Notes: generated by a model not told the origin, from the letters alone. DNA of 11,691 nt from an uncultured Kroppenstedtia sp. (GCA_959600065.1 CAUGKZ010000018.1:1-11691); one strand, 5' to 3'; counted from the stretch's first letter, positions 1 through 6,298 are shown. A program made the numbers and translations.

Positions 1-198
1 AAGCTGAAGGCACCGATTAAGAAAGGACAACTCTTGGGAACAGTGGAAGTGGAGAAAGACGGAAAAACAGTTGCCCGGATGGAGTTGGCTTCGGCCCGGG
101 AAATTCCCCAAGCGAGTGTATGGACCCTACTGAAGCGAACTGCTAGGAAACTGTTTTTTATTCCGGATGAAGCGCCGGCTGCTGATCCCGAAACTTGA
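1..198 (+). CDS. dacF: D-alanyl-D-alanine carboxypeptidase DacF-type, C-terminal fragment
   Basis: This is the last 65 codons of a gene that begins outside the window; the frame is open from base 1 to the TGA at 196-198. The fragment starts with KLKAPIKKGQLLGTVEVEKD, which resembles the C-terminal beta domain (PBP5_C) of low-molecular-mass penicillin-binding proteins. It ends with a stretch (VWTLLKRTARKLFF) that could form the amphipathic membrane-anchoring helix of this family. The catalytic SxxK domain lies upstream and is not visible. In B. subtilis dacF sits directly before spoIIAA, is expressed in the forespore and trims peptide side chains of spore peptidoglycan; the same position here supports the name. 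A generic dacA-like paralogue cannot be excluded from the fragment alone. Confidence 0.82.
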   Translation, partial: KLKAPIKKGQLLGTVEVEKDGKTVARMELASAREIPQASVWTLLKRTARKLFFIPDEAPAADPET

Positions 199-245
199 GA
201 CCGATTCCGCCCGTCTCCGAACGGGCGGAATTGGTCTTGTCGGTC
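199..245 (+). terminator. Long hairpin after dacF, probable terminator
   Basis: A 16-bp stem (199-214 pairing with 221-236, one G-T pair, 6-nt loop) begins at the base after the dacF stop. The stem core is CCGCCCGT/ACGGGCGG. The downstream sequence (TTGTCGGTCTTT) is only moderately T-rich, so termination may be partial. It separates dacF from the spoIIA promoter. Confidence 0.65.
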
Positions 246-276
246 TTTCCCGGTTTTTCTCTATTTTTGTCATAAG

Positions 277-306
277 GGAGGAACCCCTTTTGAAATCGTA
301 GAAGTG
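277..306 (+). promoter_or_regulatory. Candidate sigma-H promoter of the spoIIA operon
   Basis: GGAGGAACC (277-285), a 12-nt gap, then GTAGAAGTG (298-306) fits the sigma-H pattern RnAGGAwWW-N11-12-RnnGAATww except at the last bases of each element. It lies about 40 bp before the spoIIAA start. The B. subtilis spoIIA operon is known to be sigma-H dependent. The assignment here rests on the motif and position only. Confidence 0.5.
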
Positions 307-347
307 GAGAGAAACCGGATTTTTACAGAACGACAGGGGGAAGAGAA

Positions 348-701
348 ATGAGCTTACACGTAGAGATTTCGCAACAACGGGACGTACTTGTCGTGCGTCT
401 GGATGGAGAGTTGGATCATCATTCAGCTGCAGAGGTACGAGAACGGATCGACCAAGAATGGTCCAAAGGAATCCACGGACATATGGTTTTAAACTTATCC
501 AAACTAACCTTTATGGACAGCTCAGGACTGGGAGTGATCCTGGGTCGTTATCGTAGAATCTCTGAAATGGGTGGAAAAATGGTTCTTTGTGCCGTTCAGC
601 CTTCGATGTTCCGTTTGTTTGAATTGTCGGGAATGATGAAAATCCTTCCCTTTTACGAAGATGAGCAAACAGCTCTCAATGTCTGTGGGGTGGCATCATG
701 A
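348..701 (+). CDS. spoIIAA: Anti-sigma-F factor antagonist SpoIIAA
   Basis: A 117-residue STAS-domain protein, the same length as B. subtilis SpoIIAA. In the predivisional cell and forespore this family binds the SpoIIAB-ADP or SpoIIAB-sigma-F complex when unphosphorylated and so frees sigma-F. SpoIIAB phosphorylates it and the SpoIIE phosphatase reactivates it. The motif GELDHH (residues 20-25) and the phosphorylation loop [13 protein letters not shown] (56-68) are present; Ser58 corresponds to the known phosphorylated serine. The C-terminus, VAS, matches the family. The ATG is preceded by AGGGGG at 336-341. The stop overlaps the spoIIAB start in ATGA, which suggests translational coupling and matched dosage of the two partners. 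Confidence 0.97.
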   Translation: MSLHVEISQQRDVLVVRLDGELDHHSAAEVRERIDQEWSKGIHGHMVLNLSKLTFMDSSGLGVILGRYRRISEMGGKMVLCAVQPSMFRLFELSGMMKILPFYEDEQTALNVCGVAS

Positions 702-1153
702 ATTTAGTACATACCAATTTCATGGAGATGAAGTTTGCTAGCCGTTCAGAGAACGAATCTTTCGCCAGGGTGGCGGTAGCCTCTTTTGTTTCCCAACTGG
801 ATCCAACAATGGAAGAGCTGACCGATATAAAAACGGTGGTTTCGGAAGCGGTCACCAATGCGATTATTCATGGTTACGAGGAGAGGACCGACGGTGAGAT
901 CACGATCCGAACTGAAATCGATGGGAGTCGGATCAGCATTCAGATCGAGGATCAAGGAGTAGGTATGGCAGATGTGGACAGGGCACGTCAACCTCTCTTC
1001 ACTACCAAGCCGGAACTGGAACGTTCAGGGATGGGATTTACCATCATGGAAAACTTTATGGACCAAGTGGAGGTTATCTCCGGTGCGGGCAAGGGAACGA
1101 GCGTACGTATGGTGAAAGATTTAAAAACCCACCGCCAGGCTGTTGGAAACTGA
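698..1153 (+). CDS. spoIIAB: Anti-sigma-F factor / serine kinase SpoIIAB
   Basis: A 151-residue GHKL-fold protein kinase and anti-sigma factor. It holds sigma-F inactive and phosphorylates SpoIIAA on serine using ATP. Visible ATP-site motifs are the N-box ([15 protein letters not shown], with Glu50 and Asn54), the G1 box DQGVGM (85-90) and the ATP-lid/G2 segment [14 protein letters not shown] (101-114). The NESFAR segment contains Arg24, the equivalent of the Bacillus Arg20 that contacts sigma-F. The start at 698 overlaps the spoIIAA stop by 4 nt. Internal ATGs at 722 and 728 would give a protein closer to the Bacillus N-terminus, so the first eight residues are uncertain. The sigF start lies 8 nt after the stop. 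Confidence 0.97.
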   Translation: MNLVHTNFMEMKFASRSENESFARVAVASFVSQLDPTMEELTDIKTVVSEAVTNAIIHGYEERTDGEITIRTEIDGSRISIQIEDQGVGMADVDRARQPLFTTKPELERSGMGFTIMENFMDQVEVISGAGKGTSVRMVKDLKTHRQAVGN

Positions 1154-1161
1154 GGGCGGCC

Positions 1162-1929
1162 ATGGAATCTGATGTGCGCAAGTCCCGCCATAAGCACCTG
1201 TCGGACAATGAAGTGAAAGAGCTGATTCAAAAAAGCCAAAAAGGGGATACGGAGGCACGGGATCGACTGGTTCAGCATAACATCCGGCTCGTGTGGTCTG
1301 TGGTGCAACGTTTTCTGAACCGGGGTTATGAAGCGGAAGATCTCTTTCAAATCGGTTGTATCGGTCTCCTGAAAGCCGTGGACAAATTTGATCTCACTTA
1401 TGATGTGAAGTTTTCCACTTATGCGGTACCGATGATTATCGGAGAGATTCAACGATTTCTGCGAGATGACGGCATGGTGAAGGTGAGCCGCTCCCTCAAG
1501 GAACTGTCCAATCGGATTCGCAAGGTGAAGGATGAGATGACGAAAGGATTGGGCCGTTCTCCGACCATCCAGGAGCTGTCTGAAGAGATGGAGGTGACGC
1601 CGGAGGAAATTGTGTTTGCCCAGGAGGCAAACCGCATGCCTACTTCCATCCATGAGACGGTCTATGAGAATGACGGGGATCCGATCACCTTGATGGATCA
1701 GATAGCTGATGAAGAGGAGGGAGAGGGCTGGTTTGATCGCATGGCTTTAAAAGAGGCGATCCGCCAGTTGGAAGAGAGAGAGCGTTTGATCGTATATCTC
1801 CGCTTCTTCAAAGATCAGACTCAGTCGGAAGTGGCACAACGGCTGGGGATTTCTCAGGTTCAGGTCTCCCGTTTGGAGAAAAAGATTATTCGCCGCATGC
1901 GAGATGCCATCGACGACGGTGAGGTTTGA
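1162..1929 (+). CDS. sigF: Forespore RNA polymerase sigma factor sigma-F
   Basis: A 255-residue sigma-70 family protein, the same length as B. subtilis SigF (SpoIIAC). It directs the first forespore-specific transcription after polar division. Region 2 is recognisable at about residues 38-108 (NIRLVWSVVQRFLNRGYE, then DLFQIGCIGLLKAVDKFD and FSTYAVPMIIGEIQRFLRDD). Region 3 follows, with the family-typical SIHETVYENDGDPITLMDQI. Region 4 with the helix-turn-helix lies near the C-terminus (DQTQSEVAQRLGISQVQVSRLEKK). The close sporulation paralogue sigma-G is excluded mainly by the immediate spoIIAA-spoIIAB context and these sequences. The ribosome site (GAGGGCGG, overlapping the spoIIAB stop) is modest, so coupling to spoIIAB translation is likely. 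A terminator follows directly. Confidence 0.97.
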   Translation: MESDVRKSRHKHLSDNEVKELIQKSQKGDTEARDRLVQHNIRLVWSVVQRFLNRGYEAEDLFQIGCIGLLKAVDKFDLTYDVKFSTYAVPMIIGEIQRFLRDDGMVKVSRSLKELSNRIRKVKDEMTKGLGRSPTIQELSEEMEVTPEEIVFAQEANRMPTSIHETVYENDGDPITLMDQIADEEEGEGWFDRMALKEAIRQLEERERLIVYLRFFKDQTQSEVAQRLGISQVQVSRLEKKIIRRMRDAIDDGEV

Positions 1930-1938
1930 AAAAAAGGG

Positions 1939-1963
1939 AAGCACCCTAAGAGGGTGCTTTTTT
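1939..1963 (+). terminator. Intrinsic terminator of the spoIIA operon
   Basis: AAGCACCCT (1939-1947), a 3-nt loop, then AGGGTGCTT (1951-1959), continuing into a run of six T (1958-1963). It begins 10 nt after the sigF stop. An A-run precedes it, so part of it could act in both directions. Confidence 0.9.
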
Positions 1964-1993
1964 GTATGGGGAGCCGGGACCGGTTACATACTA
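1964..1993 (+). promoter_or_regulatory. Consensus sigma-G promoter of spoVAA-spoVAB
   Basis: GTATG (1964-1968), an 18-nt gap, then CATACTA (1987-1993) matches the sigma-G consensus gHATR-N17-18-CATWHTA at every position. It starts at the base after the terminator T-run and lies 20 nt before the spoVAA start. The spoVA operon of B. subtilis is known to be sigma-G dependent, so motif and context agree. A start would be expected near 2000, leaving a very short leader. Confidence 0.85.
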
Positions 1994-2012
1994 CCTGAGG
2001 GGAGGGAGCGCC

Positions 2013-2639
2013 ATGAGTGCCAGGCAAGTGTTTATACAGATGAAAAAAAGAATACTGGCTCGACACGGACAAATCCTGCGGGTAGGGGATGTCTCCCAAG
2101 TGTTGGCAGAGTCAGATCGGGAACAGATCGAAAGTCTTCCCATCAGTCGGTTTGGCCCAGAAGAAGGAAATCGGGCCGTAGTGGAACTGATGGATGTGGT
2201 TCGCATCATCCAAGGGGAATTTCCTGATTTAGATATTCGGACGGTGGGACATCCACAAGTCTTGATCGAATTGAAGAAAAACGGTCCGCAGCCCCGCTGG
2301 ATCGCGGTGGCAGCAGTCTGGCTGTTGATGTTTGTCGGGGCGGGACTGGCCATTATGAATTTCCATGCGGATGTCAGTATGAAAGAGGTTCATGAACGGA
2401 TCTATTATCTCATGACTGGAAGGCACCATTCCCGGCCGCTGATTCTGCAAATCCCGTATTCTTTGGGGATGGGTCTGGGCATGGTATTGTTTTTTAATCA
2501 CCTCTTCAAAAGGAAGTTTAACGAGGAACCCAGTCCCTTGGAACTGGAGGTTTTTATGTATCAGGAGAGTATCGATCAATATGTGATCGATCATGAGAAA
2601 ACGAAAGGACAAAAACGTTCCCATGTTCCTTCTGGTTGA
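2013..2639 (+). CDS. spoVAA: Stage V sporulation protein SpoVAA
   Basis: A 208-residue protein. In Bacillus it belongs to the SpoVA set of spore inner-membrane proteins that moves dipicolinic acid into the developing spore and releases it at germination. A cytoplasmic N-terminal domain of about 90 residues is followed by a hydrophobic segment (about 96-117, AVAAVWLLMFVGAGLAIMNF) and a second one around 145-163 (PYSLGMGLGMVLFFNHLF). The family signature KRKFNEEPSPLELE follows. The start at 2013 is chosen because GGGGAGGGAG (1999-2008) lies just upstream and the length then fits the family. An in-frame ATG at 1962 falls inside the terminator and upstream of the sigma-G transcription start, so it cannot be used from that promoter. 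The 3' end overlaps spoVAB. Confidence 0.93.
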   Translation: MSARQVFIQMKKRILARHGQILRVGDVSQVLAESDREQIESLPISRFGPEEGNRAVVELMDVVRIIQGEFPDLDIRTVGHPQVLIELKKNGPQPRWIAVAAVWLLMFVGAGLAIMNFHADVSMKEVHERIYYLMTGRHHSRPLILQIPYSLGMGLGMVLFFNHLFKRKFNEEPSPLELEVFMYQESIDQYVIDHEKTKGQKRSHVPSG

Positions 2640-3048
2640 TTTGGCACTGGTTTTCATCGGATTGGCTGGAGGAGTTGTAGTAGGGGGCGGTTTGGTTGCG
2701 TTTTTGACCGTATTGGATATCGTTCCGCGGCTGACGGTTCTCACCGACAGCCGGCAGCAGGTCCGTCTGTATGAGATCGCCTTTGTTCTGGGAGCTGTCG
2801 TATTCACCTGGATGGATTTTCGGGAATGGGCGGTCTTTTTGCCTCCAATCAGCACGGTGGCGATCGGATTATTGTCAGGTGTTTTTATCGGGCTGTTGGC
2901 GGGGGCATTGACTGAGGTGGTCAATGTTTTGCCGATCCTTGCCAAGCGGATCGGAATGGAGTCCAAGGTTTTCTGTTTATTGTTGGCGATGGTATTGGGA
3001 AAAGTGGTGGGGTCCTTGTTCCAGTGGATCGTCTTTGTCTCTGATTGA
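2623..3048 (+). CDS. spoVAB: Stage V sporulation protein SpoVAB
   Basis: A 141-residue hydrophobic membrane protein with about four predicted membrane segments. Conserved-looking stretches are GLAGGVVVGGGLVAFLTVL near the N-terminus and IGLLSGVFIGLLAGALTEVV plus NVLPILAKRIG in the second half. It acts with SpoVAA in the spore inner membrane; its individual role is not established. Starting at ATG 2623 gives what I recall as the B. subtilis length and a 17-nt overlap with spoVAA. The alternative ATG at 2593 adds ten mostly charged residues and has no ribosome site. AAAGGA at 2604-2609 is rather far (13 nt) from 2623, so coupling to spoVAA is likely. No spoVAC follows, unlike in Bacillus. Confidence 0.9.
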   Translation: MFLLVDLALVFIGLAGGVVVGGGLVAFLTVLDIVPRLTVLTDSRQQVRLYEIAFVLGAVVFTWMDFREWAVFLPPISTVAIGLLSGVFIGLLAGALTEVVNVLPILAKRIGMESKVFCLLLAMVLGKVVGSLFQWIVFVSD

Positions 3049-3526
3049 AACAGGGAGTTCTATCCATCTTGACGCCGATACAAAAAAAATTAGGCGTGTT
3101 GATTAGCTATAATTTAGGTGGGGGAGATCGTGTTCACCCACGCTCCAATGCCATCCAACAAGGAAGTATAAACCATGATTTCGTTTCAAATTGTAGTGCC
3201 TGTGAAGGTACAAAGGTCGCTTTGGCAGTACATGACTCCCTTCCGCCACTCATTTTTTTAATTAATCAATGCCTTGACTTTAGAGGTTTAAAGGTTGTCG
3301 GAAATTGAATTTCAGCAATTGGATCCTAAGCATTTTATCTGCGAAGTCACCCCTTCCGCGCTCTTGGCATGGAATTTGTAATGTGGTAATCTGGTCTAAA
3401 TTTAGCCACAGAATAAGGGGAGAGATGTCGATGGTCGGGAATTGCTCTTCCCTGAACTGGCTATTGATGTTTCGGGCGCTGTAGGTTCATTCATTCAAGT
3501 TTTATAGCCATAAAGGGGGGGTTTAC
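3049..3526. other. AT-richer interval with ORF fragments in place of distal spoVA genes
   Basis: These 478 nt hold no convincing gene. The longest open frame starts at a TTG overlapping the spoVAB stop (3045-3308, 87 codons) but has no ribosome site, and I recognise no family. Two further protein-like pieces lack normal starts. One is at 3295-3381 (TTG start, QQLDPKHFICEVTP, ending at TAA). The other is at 3406-3510 in another frame (GRELLFPELAIDVSGAVGSF, ending at TAG). Base composition looks more AT-rich than the flanking genes, notably at 3241-3310. The interval may be the scar of deleted or decayed genes; no transposase, terminal repeat or target duplication is visible. Confidence 0.5.
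3364..3392 (+). promoter_or_regulatory. Weak candidate sigma-A promoter upstream of lysA
   Basis: TTGGCA (3364-3369), a 17-nt gap, then TAATCT (3387-3392). The -35 box matches five of six positions and the -10 box only three, but the spacing is ideal. It is the best promoter candidate I find between spoVAB and lysA. A perfect 10-bp palindrome (CTAAATTTAG, 3396-3405) sits at the expected start site. TGTGG (3382-3386) and CCACA (3406-3410) form a wider inverted pair around it. Confidence 0.3.
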
Positions 3527-3652
3527 ATGGAATCACTTTGGTTCGCAAGAACTTTGGCGCCGAAGGTGAAACCCCATCCTGACCGGCTCGACCTAGAACC
3601 AGACACGCCCGAGTTGGAGAGGAGCGGAAGGGATGAAACTGCGTGGAACTAG
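3527..3652 (+). CDS. Small hypothetical protein, 41 residues, overlapping lysA start
   Basis: ATG at 3527 is preceded by an extended purine run (AAAGGGGGGG, 3512-3521) at good spacing. The frame stays open for 41 codons to a TAG at 3650-3652, overlapping the first 20 nt of lysA in another frame. The product begins MESLWFARTLAPKVKPHPDR and has an acidic, proline-containing second half (LDLEPDTPELERSG). There is no membrane segment or signal peptide, and I recognise no family. It could be a genuine small protein translationally coupled to lysA, a leader peptide, or the surviving tail of a lost gene of the distal spoVA region. The strong ribosome site and overlap argue that it is translated; the function is unknown. 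Confidence 0.45.
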   Translation: MESLWFARTLAPKVKPHPDRLDLEPDTPELERSGRDETAWN

Positions 3653-4955
3653 TCGCATCAATGAACAAGGACATTTAGAGATCGGGGGATGTGATACGGT
3701 GGAATTATCCCACCGTTTTGGCACGCCCCTGTATGTAATGGATGAAATGATGATCCGACGACAGGTCCGCTCCTTTGTGGAAGCTTTTGAAAGGACGGGA
3801 CTTTCCTATCGGGTGGCCTATGCCAGCAAGGCCTTCAGTACATTGGCGATGTGCCGATTAGTGGCAGAAGAGGGCCTTTATTTAGATGTGGTTTCTGACG
3901 GAGAACTTTATACTGCATTACAGGCGGGCTTTCCTCCAGAGCGAATCTATTTCCACGGTAACAATAAAACGTTAGATGAACTTGTGATGGCACTGGATGC
4001 AGGGATTGGCCGGTTTGTGGTTGATAATTTTACGGAGCTGACGTTGCTGAATCAGCTGGCCCAGGATCGGGGGCGCCGGGCGAAGGTAATCTTGCGAACC
4101 ACTCCCGGAGTGGAAGCTCATACCCATCACTATATCCAAACTGGGCAGGAAGACTCCAAGTTCGGTTTCGATTTGGAAAGCGGCCAGGTTCACGAAGCCC
4201 TAAAACAATGTTTAACAGCGGAAGGATTGGAGCCAGAAGGGTTCCATTGCCATATTGGTTCCCAGATTTTTGAATCTGATGGATTTCGCTTGGCGGTTAG
4301 GAAAATGGCTGCACTGGCTGCTGAGTGCCGACAAGCCCTGGGATTTCGGACGAGGATCCTCAATTTGGGCGGTGGATTTGGGATCGGGTATAACGAAAAG
4401 GATCATCCAATGCCGGTAGATCACTATATTGCAGCTATTGCTGAAGAGGTGCGCAAGGGATTTGCCAATGAGGATCTTCCACAAATCTGGTTGGAACCTG
4501 GACGAAGCATTGTGGGAGAGGCTGGCACCACTTTATATCGAGTGGGCACGGTGAAGGAGATTCCTGGTCTACGCAAGTATGTCGCTGTGGATGGAGGAAT
4601 GAATGACAACCCCCGCCCGGCGCTGTATCATGCTTCCTATGAGGCTTCCTTGGCCAATCGGGCAGAAGAAGAGCCCACCGAGACAGTATCGATTGCGGGA
4701 AAGCTTTGCGAATCTGGGGATATGTTGATTTGGGATGTTCCCTTGCCTTCAGTAAAAACTGGTGACCTGCTGGCCGTGAGTTGTACCGGGGCTTACAATT
4801 ATTCGATGGCGAATAACTACAACCGGCTCCGTCGCCCAGCGGTGGTTTTTGTCCGGGAAGGGGAAGCTTTGGAAGTGGTGCGTCGGGAGACGTTGGAGGA
4901 TCTGATTCGAAATGACCAGATTCCCGGAAGAATGGGGAAACTGGAGTATCGTTGA
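3633..4955 (+). CDS. lysA: Diaminopimelate decarboxylase LysA
   Basis: A 440-residue PLP enzyme of the alanine racemase/ornithine decarboxylase fold (fold III). It converts meso-2,6-diaminopimelate to L-lysine, the last step of lysine synthesis, in the cytoplasm. Lys66 in VAYASKAF is the expected PLP Schiff-base lysine. HCHIGSQ (205-211), the phosphate-binding glycines in LGGGFGIGY (245-253), EPGRSIVGEAGT (288-299) and the active-site CESGD (359-363) are all present. The length is typical and the gene looks intact. The start is supported by GAGAGGAG (3617-3624), 8 nt upstream. In B. subtilis lysA also lies at the end of the spoVA region. I see no lysine riboswitch or T-box in front of it, so control by lysine is not evident here. 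Confidence 0.97.
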   Translation: MKLRGTSRINEQGHLEIGGCDTVELSHRFGTPLYVMDEMMIRRQVRSFVEAFERTGLSYRVAYASKAFSTLAMCRLVAEEGLYLDVVSDGELYTALQAGFPPERIYFHGNNKTLDELVMALDAGIGRFVVDNFTELTLLNQLAQDRGRRAKVILRTTPGVEAHTHHYIQTGQEDSKFGFDLESGQVHEALKQCLTAEGLEPEGFHCHIGSQIFESDGFRLAVRKMAALAAECRQALGFRTRILNLGGGFGIGYNEKDHPMPVDHYIAAIAEEVRKGFANEDLPQIWLEPGRSIVGEAGTTLYRVGTVKEIPGLRKYVAVDGGMNDNPRPALYHASYEASLANRAEEEPTETVSIAGKLCESGDMLIWDVPLPSVKTGDLLAVSCTGAYNYSMANNYNRLRRPAVVFVREGEALEVVRRETLEDLIRNDQIPGRMGKLEYR

Positions 4956-4994
4956 TGCCATTGGGATGACCACAATAGGATCTATGAACTATTT

Positions 4995-5018
4995 GCCTCC
5001 TGCATCAGGAGGCTTTTT
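4995..5018 (+). terminator. Intrinsic terminator of lysA
   Basis: A perfect 8-bp stem, GCCTCCTG (4995-5002) with CAGGAGGC (5006-5013), has a 3-nt loop and is followed by TTTTT. It lies 40 nt after the lysA stop. Confidence 0.92.
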
Positions 5019-5040
5019 AGCAAATCTCATCTCTTTCATA

Positions 5041-5069
5041 TTGAACAGGATCAGGAGCATTAGTATACT
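5041..5069 (+). promoter_or_regulatory. Sigma-A-type promoter of the M23 peptidase gene
   Basis: TTGAAC (5041-5046), a 17-nt gap, then TATACT (5064-5069). The match is four of six at -35 and five of six at -10 with ideal spacing. It lies between the lysA terminator and the peptidase gene and predicts a leader of roughly 110 nt. That leader contains a small hairpin (ACATC/GATGT near 5120-5135). Confidence 0.6.
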
Positions 5070-5188
5070 ATTTTTTGAAATGGATCTGATTTATAGGAAG
5101 ATGGGTTTCCCTTTGGAAAACATCTGCAGGATGTCTGGCGTTTGAATAAAAACACCGGATTTATATGGTGGAAAGGGTGATCCCTGTT

Positions 5189-6265
5189 TTGAGGATGATC
5201 GGCGAAGGTGGGTGGAAGAGGACAGCAGTCGTTGTGGTGACATCTTTGGGTCTAGCCTTCTCCATTTGGCCGACGAATCTTGTTCATGCAGACAAGAAGT
5301 CCGAGTTGGAAAAGAAGTTGGATGATGTCGAGAAAAGCCAAACTCAAAAAGAAAAAGAGATTGCAGAACTGAAAAAAGAAATTGATGACTACAAAAAGGA
5401 TTTGAGCTCCCTGGAGCAGGAACTGGAGAAAGCGAAGACAGAGGAGAGAAAGAAAGAGAAGATTTTGAAGAAAGCCGAAAAGGAACTGGACAAATATGAT
5501 GATAAATATAAAACGAGTGTCCGTTCCATGTATGTCCACAGTGGAACCAATCAGATGCAGGTTCTACTGGAGTCGAAATCTTTTGGGGAATTCTTGGCCA
5601 GATATGAAATTCTCCGCCTGATCCTCAAACAGAATTACGGAGAAGTGAAAAAGTATTACGATCGAAAGGAAAAGGCGGAGAAAGCGGACAAAGAGGTGAA
5701 AGAGTCCAGGAAAAAAGTAGAGAAAAAAGCACAAGAAGCGAAAAAAGAGTATGATAAAATGGTAGCCTTGATGGAGAAGAACCAAGATAAACTGAGTTCT
5801 CTGAAGCATGAAGAGGGGGATTACCGGAAGGAACTGTCTGAATTGAATTTGGAGCACTTGAAGGCGGGCTCTTTTTCTTTTCAGGGTCCTCTGAGTCGTC
5901 CGGCAGGAGGTCATATCTCATCCGGTTATGGATATCGCGGAAGTGAGTTCCATACAGGGATCGATTTTGCAAACGGTCAAGGCTCCCCAATTTATGCGGC
6001 TGCTAACGGACGGGTGATCCGTGCTCAAAGTTGCAGTTGCGGTTATGGTTACTATATCATGATCGATCATGGTGGCGGTATTTTCAGTCTCTACGCCCAC
6101 ATGTATTCCTGGCAATCCAAGGTGTCTGTGGGGAGTGTGGTGAAAAAGGGACAACGGATCGCCTCGATCGGAAACAACGGACGTTCCACAGGTCCTCATC
6201 TTCATTTTGAAGTGCATGAAGGACGCCCCGGTAACTATGTAAATCCCCATAAATATTTGCAATGA
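5189..6265 (+). CDS. Secreted coiled-coil M23 metalloendopeptidase (EnvC/LytM-like)
   Basis: About 358 residues: an N-terminal hydrophobic export signal ending near VHA-DKK, two long charged coiled-coil stretches (about residues 36-105 and 150-225) and a C-terminal LytM/M23 domain. Counted from the TTG at 5189, the zinc ligands His255, Asp259 (HTGID) and His339 (HLH) and the catalytic His304 (YAHM) and His337 are all present. An active peptidoglycan endopeptidase outside the membrane is therefore predicted, in contrast to E. coli EnvC, which has a degenerate site. The start is uncertain. AAAGGGTGATC (5172-5182) suits TTG 5189, while ATG 5165 lacks a ribosome site and ATG 5195 is rather far from one. 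The gene is monocistronic between its own promoter and terminator. The hydrolase or activator role in growth, division or sporulation cannot be decided here. Confidence 0.88.
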   Translation: MRMIGEGGWKRTAVVVVTSLGLAFSIWPTNLVHADKKSELEKKLDDVEKSQTQKEKEIAELKKEIDDYKKDLSSLEQELEKAKTEERKKEKILKKAEKELDKYDDKYKTSVRSMYVHSGTNQMQVLLESKSFGEFLARYEILRLILKQNYGEVKKYYDRKEKAEKADKEVKESRKKVEKKAQEAKKEYDKMVALMEKNQDKLSSLKHEEGDYRKELSELNLEHLKAGSFSFQGPLSRPAGGHISSGYGYRGSEFHTGIDFANGQGSPIYAAANGRVIRAQSCSCGYGYYIMIDHGGGIFSLYAHMYSWQSKVSVGSVVKKGQRIASIGNNGRSTGPHLHFEVHEGRPGNYVNPHKYLQ

Positions 6266-6271
6266 AACCTG

Positions 6272-6298
6272 CCCTCTTCCATTCGGAAGGGGGTTTTT
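6272..6298 (+). terminator. Intrinsic terminator of the M23 peptidase gene
   Basis: A 9-bp stem, CCCTCTTCC (6272-6280) with GGAAGGGGG (6285-6293, one G-T pair), has a 4-nt loop and is followed by five T. It begins 7 nt after the stop codon. Confidence 0.88.

Noticed and set aside
988..1653. 221-codon minus-strand open frame opposite spoIIAB-sigF
   Set aside because: It lies fully antisense to two conserved genes and shows no protein family features.
3060..3120. A perfect TATAAT at 3108-3113 as a promoter
   Set aside because: No -35 box lies at 16-18 nt; the nearest TTGACG (3069) is 33 nt away. The AT-rich context makes a chance match likely.
3045..3308. 87-codon open frame beginning at a TTG that overlaps the spoVAB stop
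   Set aside because: It has no ribosome site, no recognised family and mixed composition. It is treated as part of the fragment-bearing interval rather than a gene.
3270..3632. Lysine riboswitch or T-box leader before lysA
   Set aside because: The conserved lysine-riboswitch cores and the T-box sequence with its terminator/antiterminator were looked for and not found.
5036..5065. Sigma-E promoter for the M23 gene (TCATATT at 5036-5042)
   Set aside because: The -35 element fits, but the -10 at the right distance (CATTAGTA) matches poorly. The overlapping sigma-A-type pair is better.
4912..5145. 77-codon plus-strand open frame across the lysA end and terminator
   Set aside because: It overlaps lysA in another frame and runs through the terminator hairpin, with no ribosome site and no family resemblance.
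5252..5990. Long minus-strand open frames opposite the M23 peptidase gene
   Set aside because: They are shadows of a lysine/glutamate-rich coiled coil, giving repetitive Phe/Leu/Ser translations without starts or ribosome sites.
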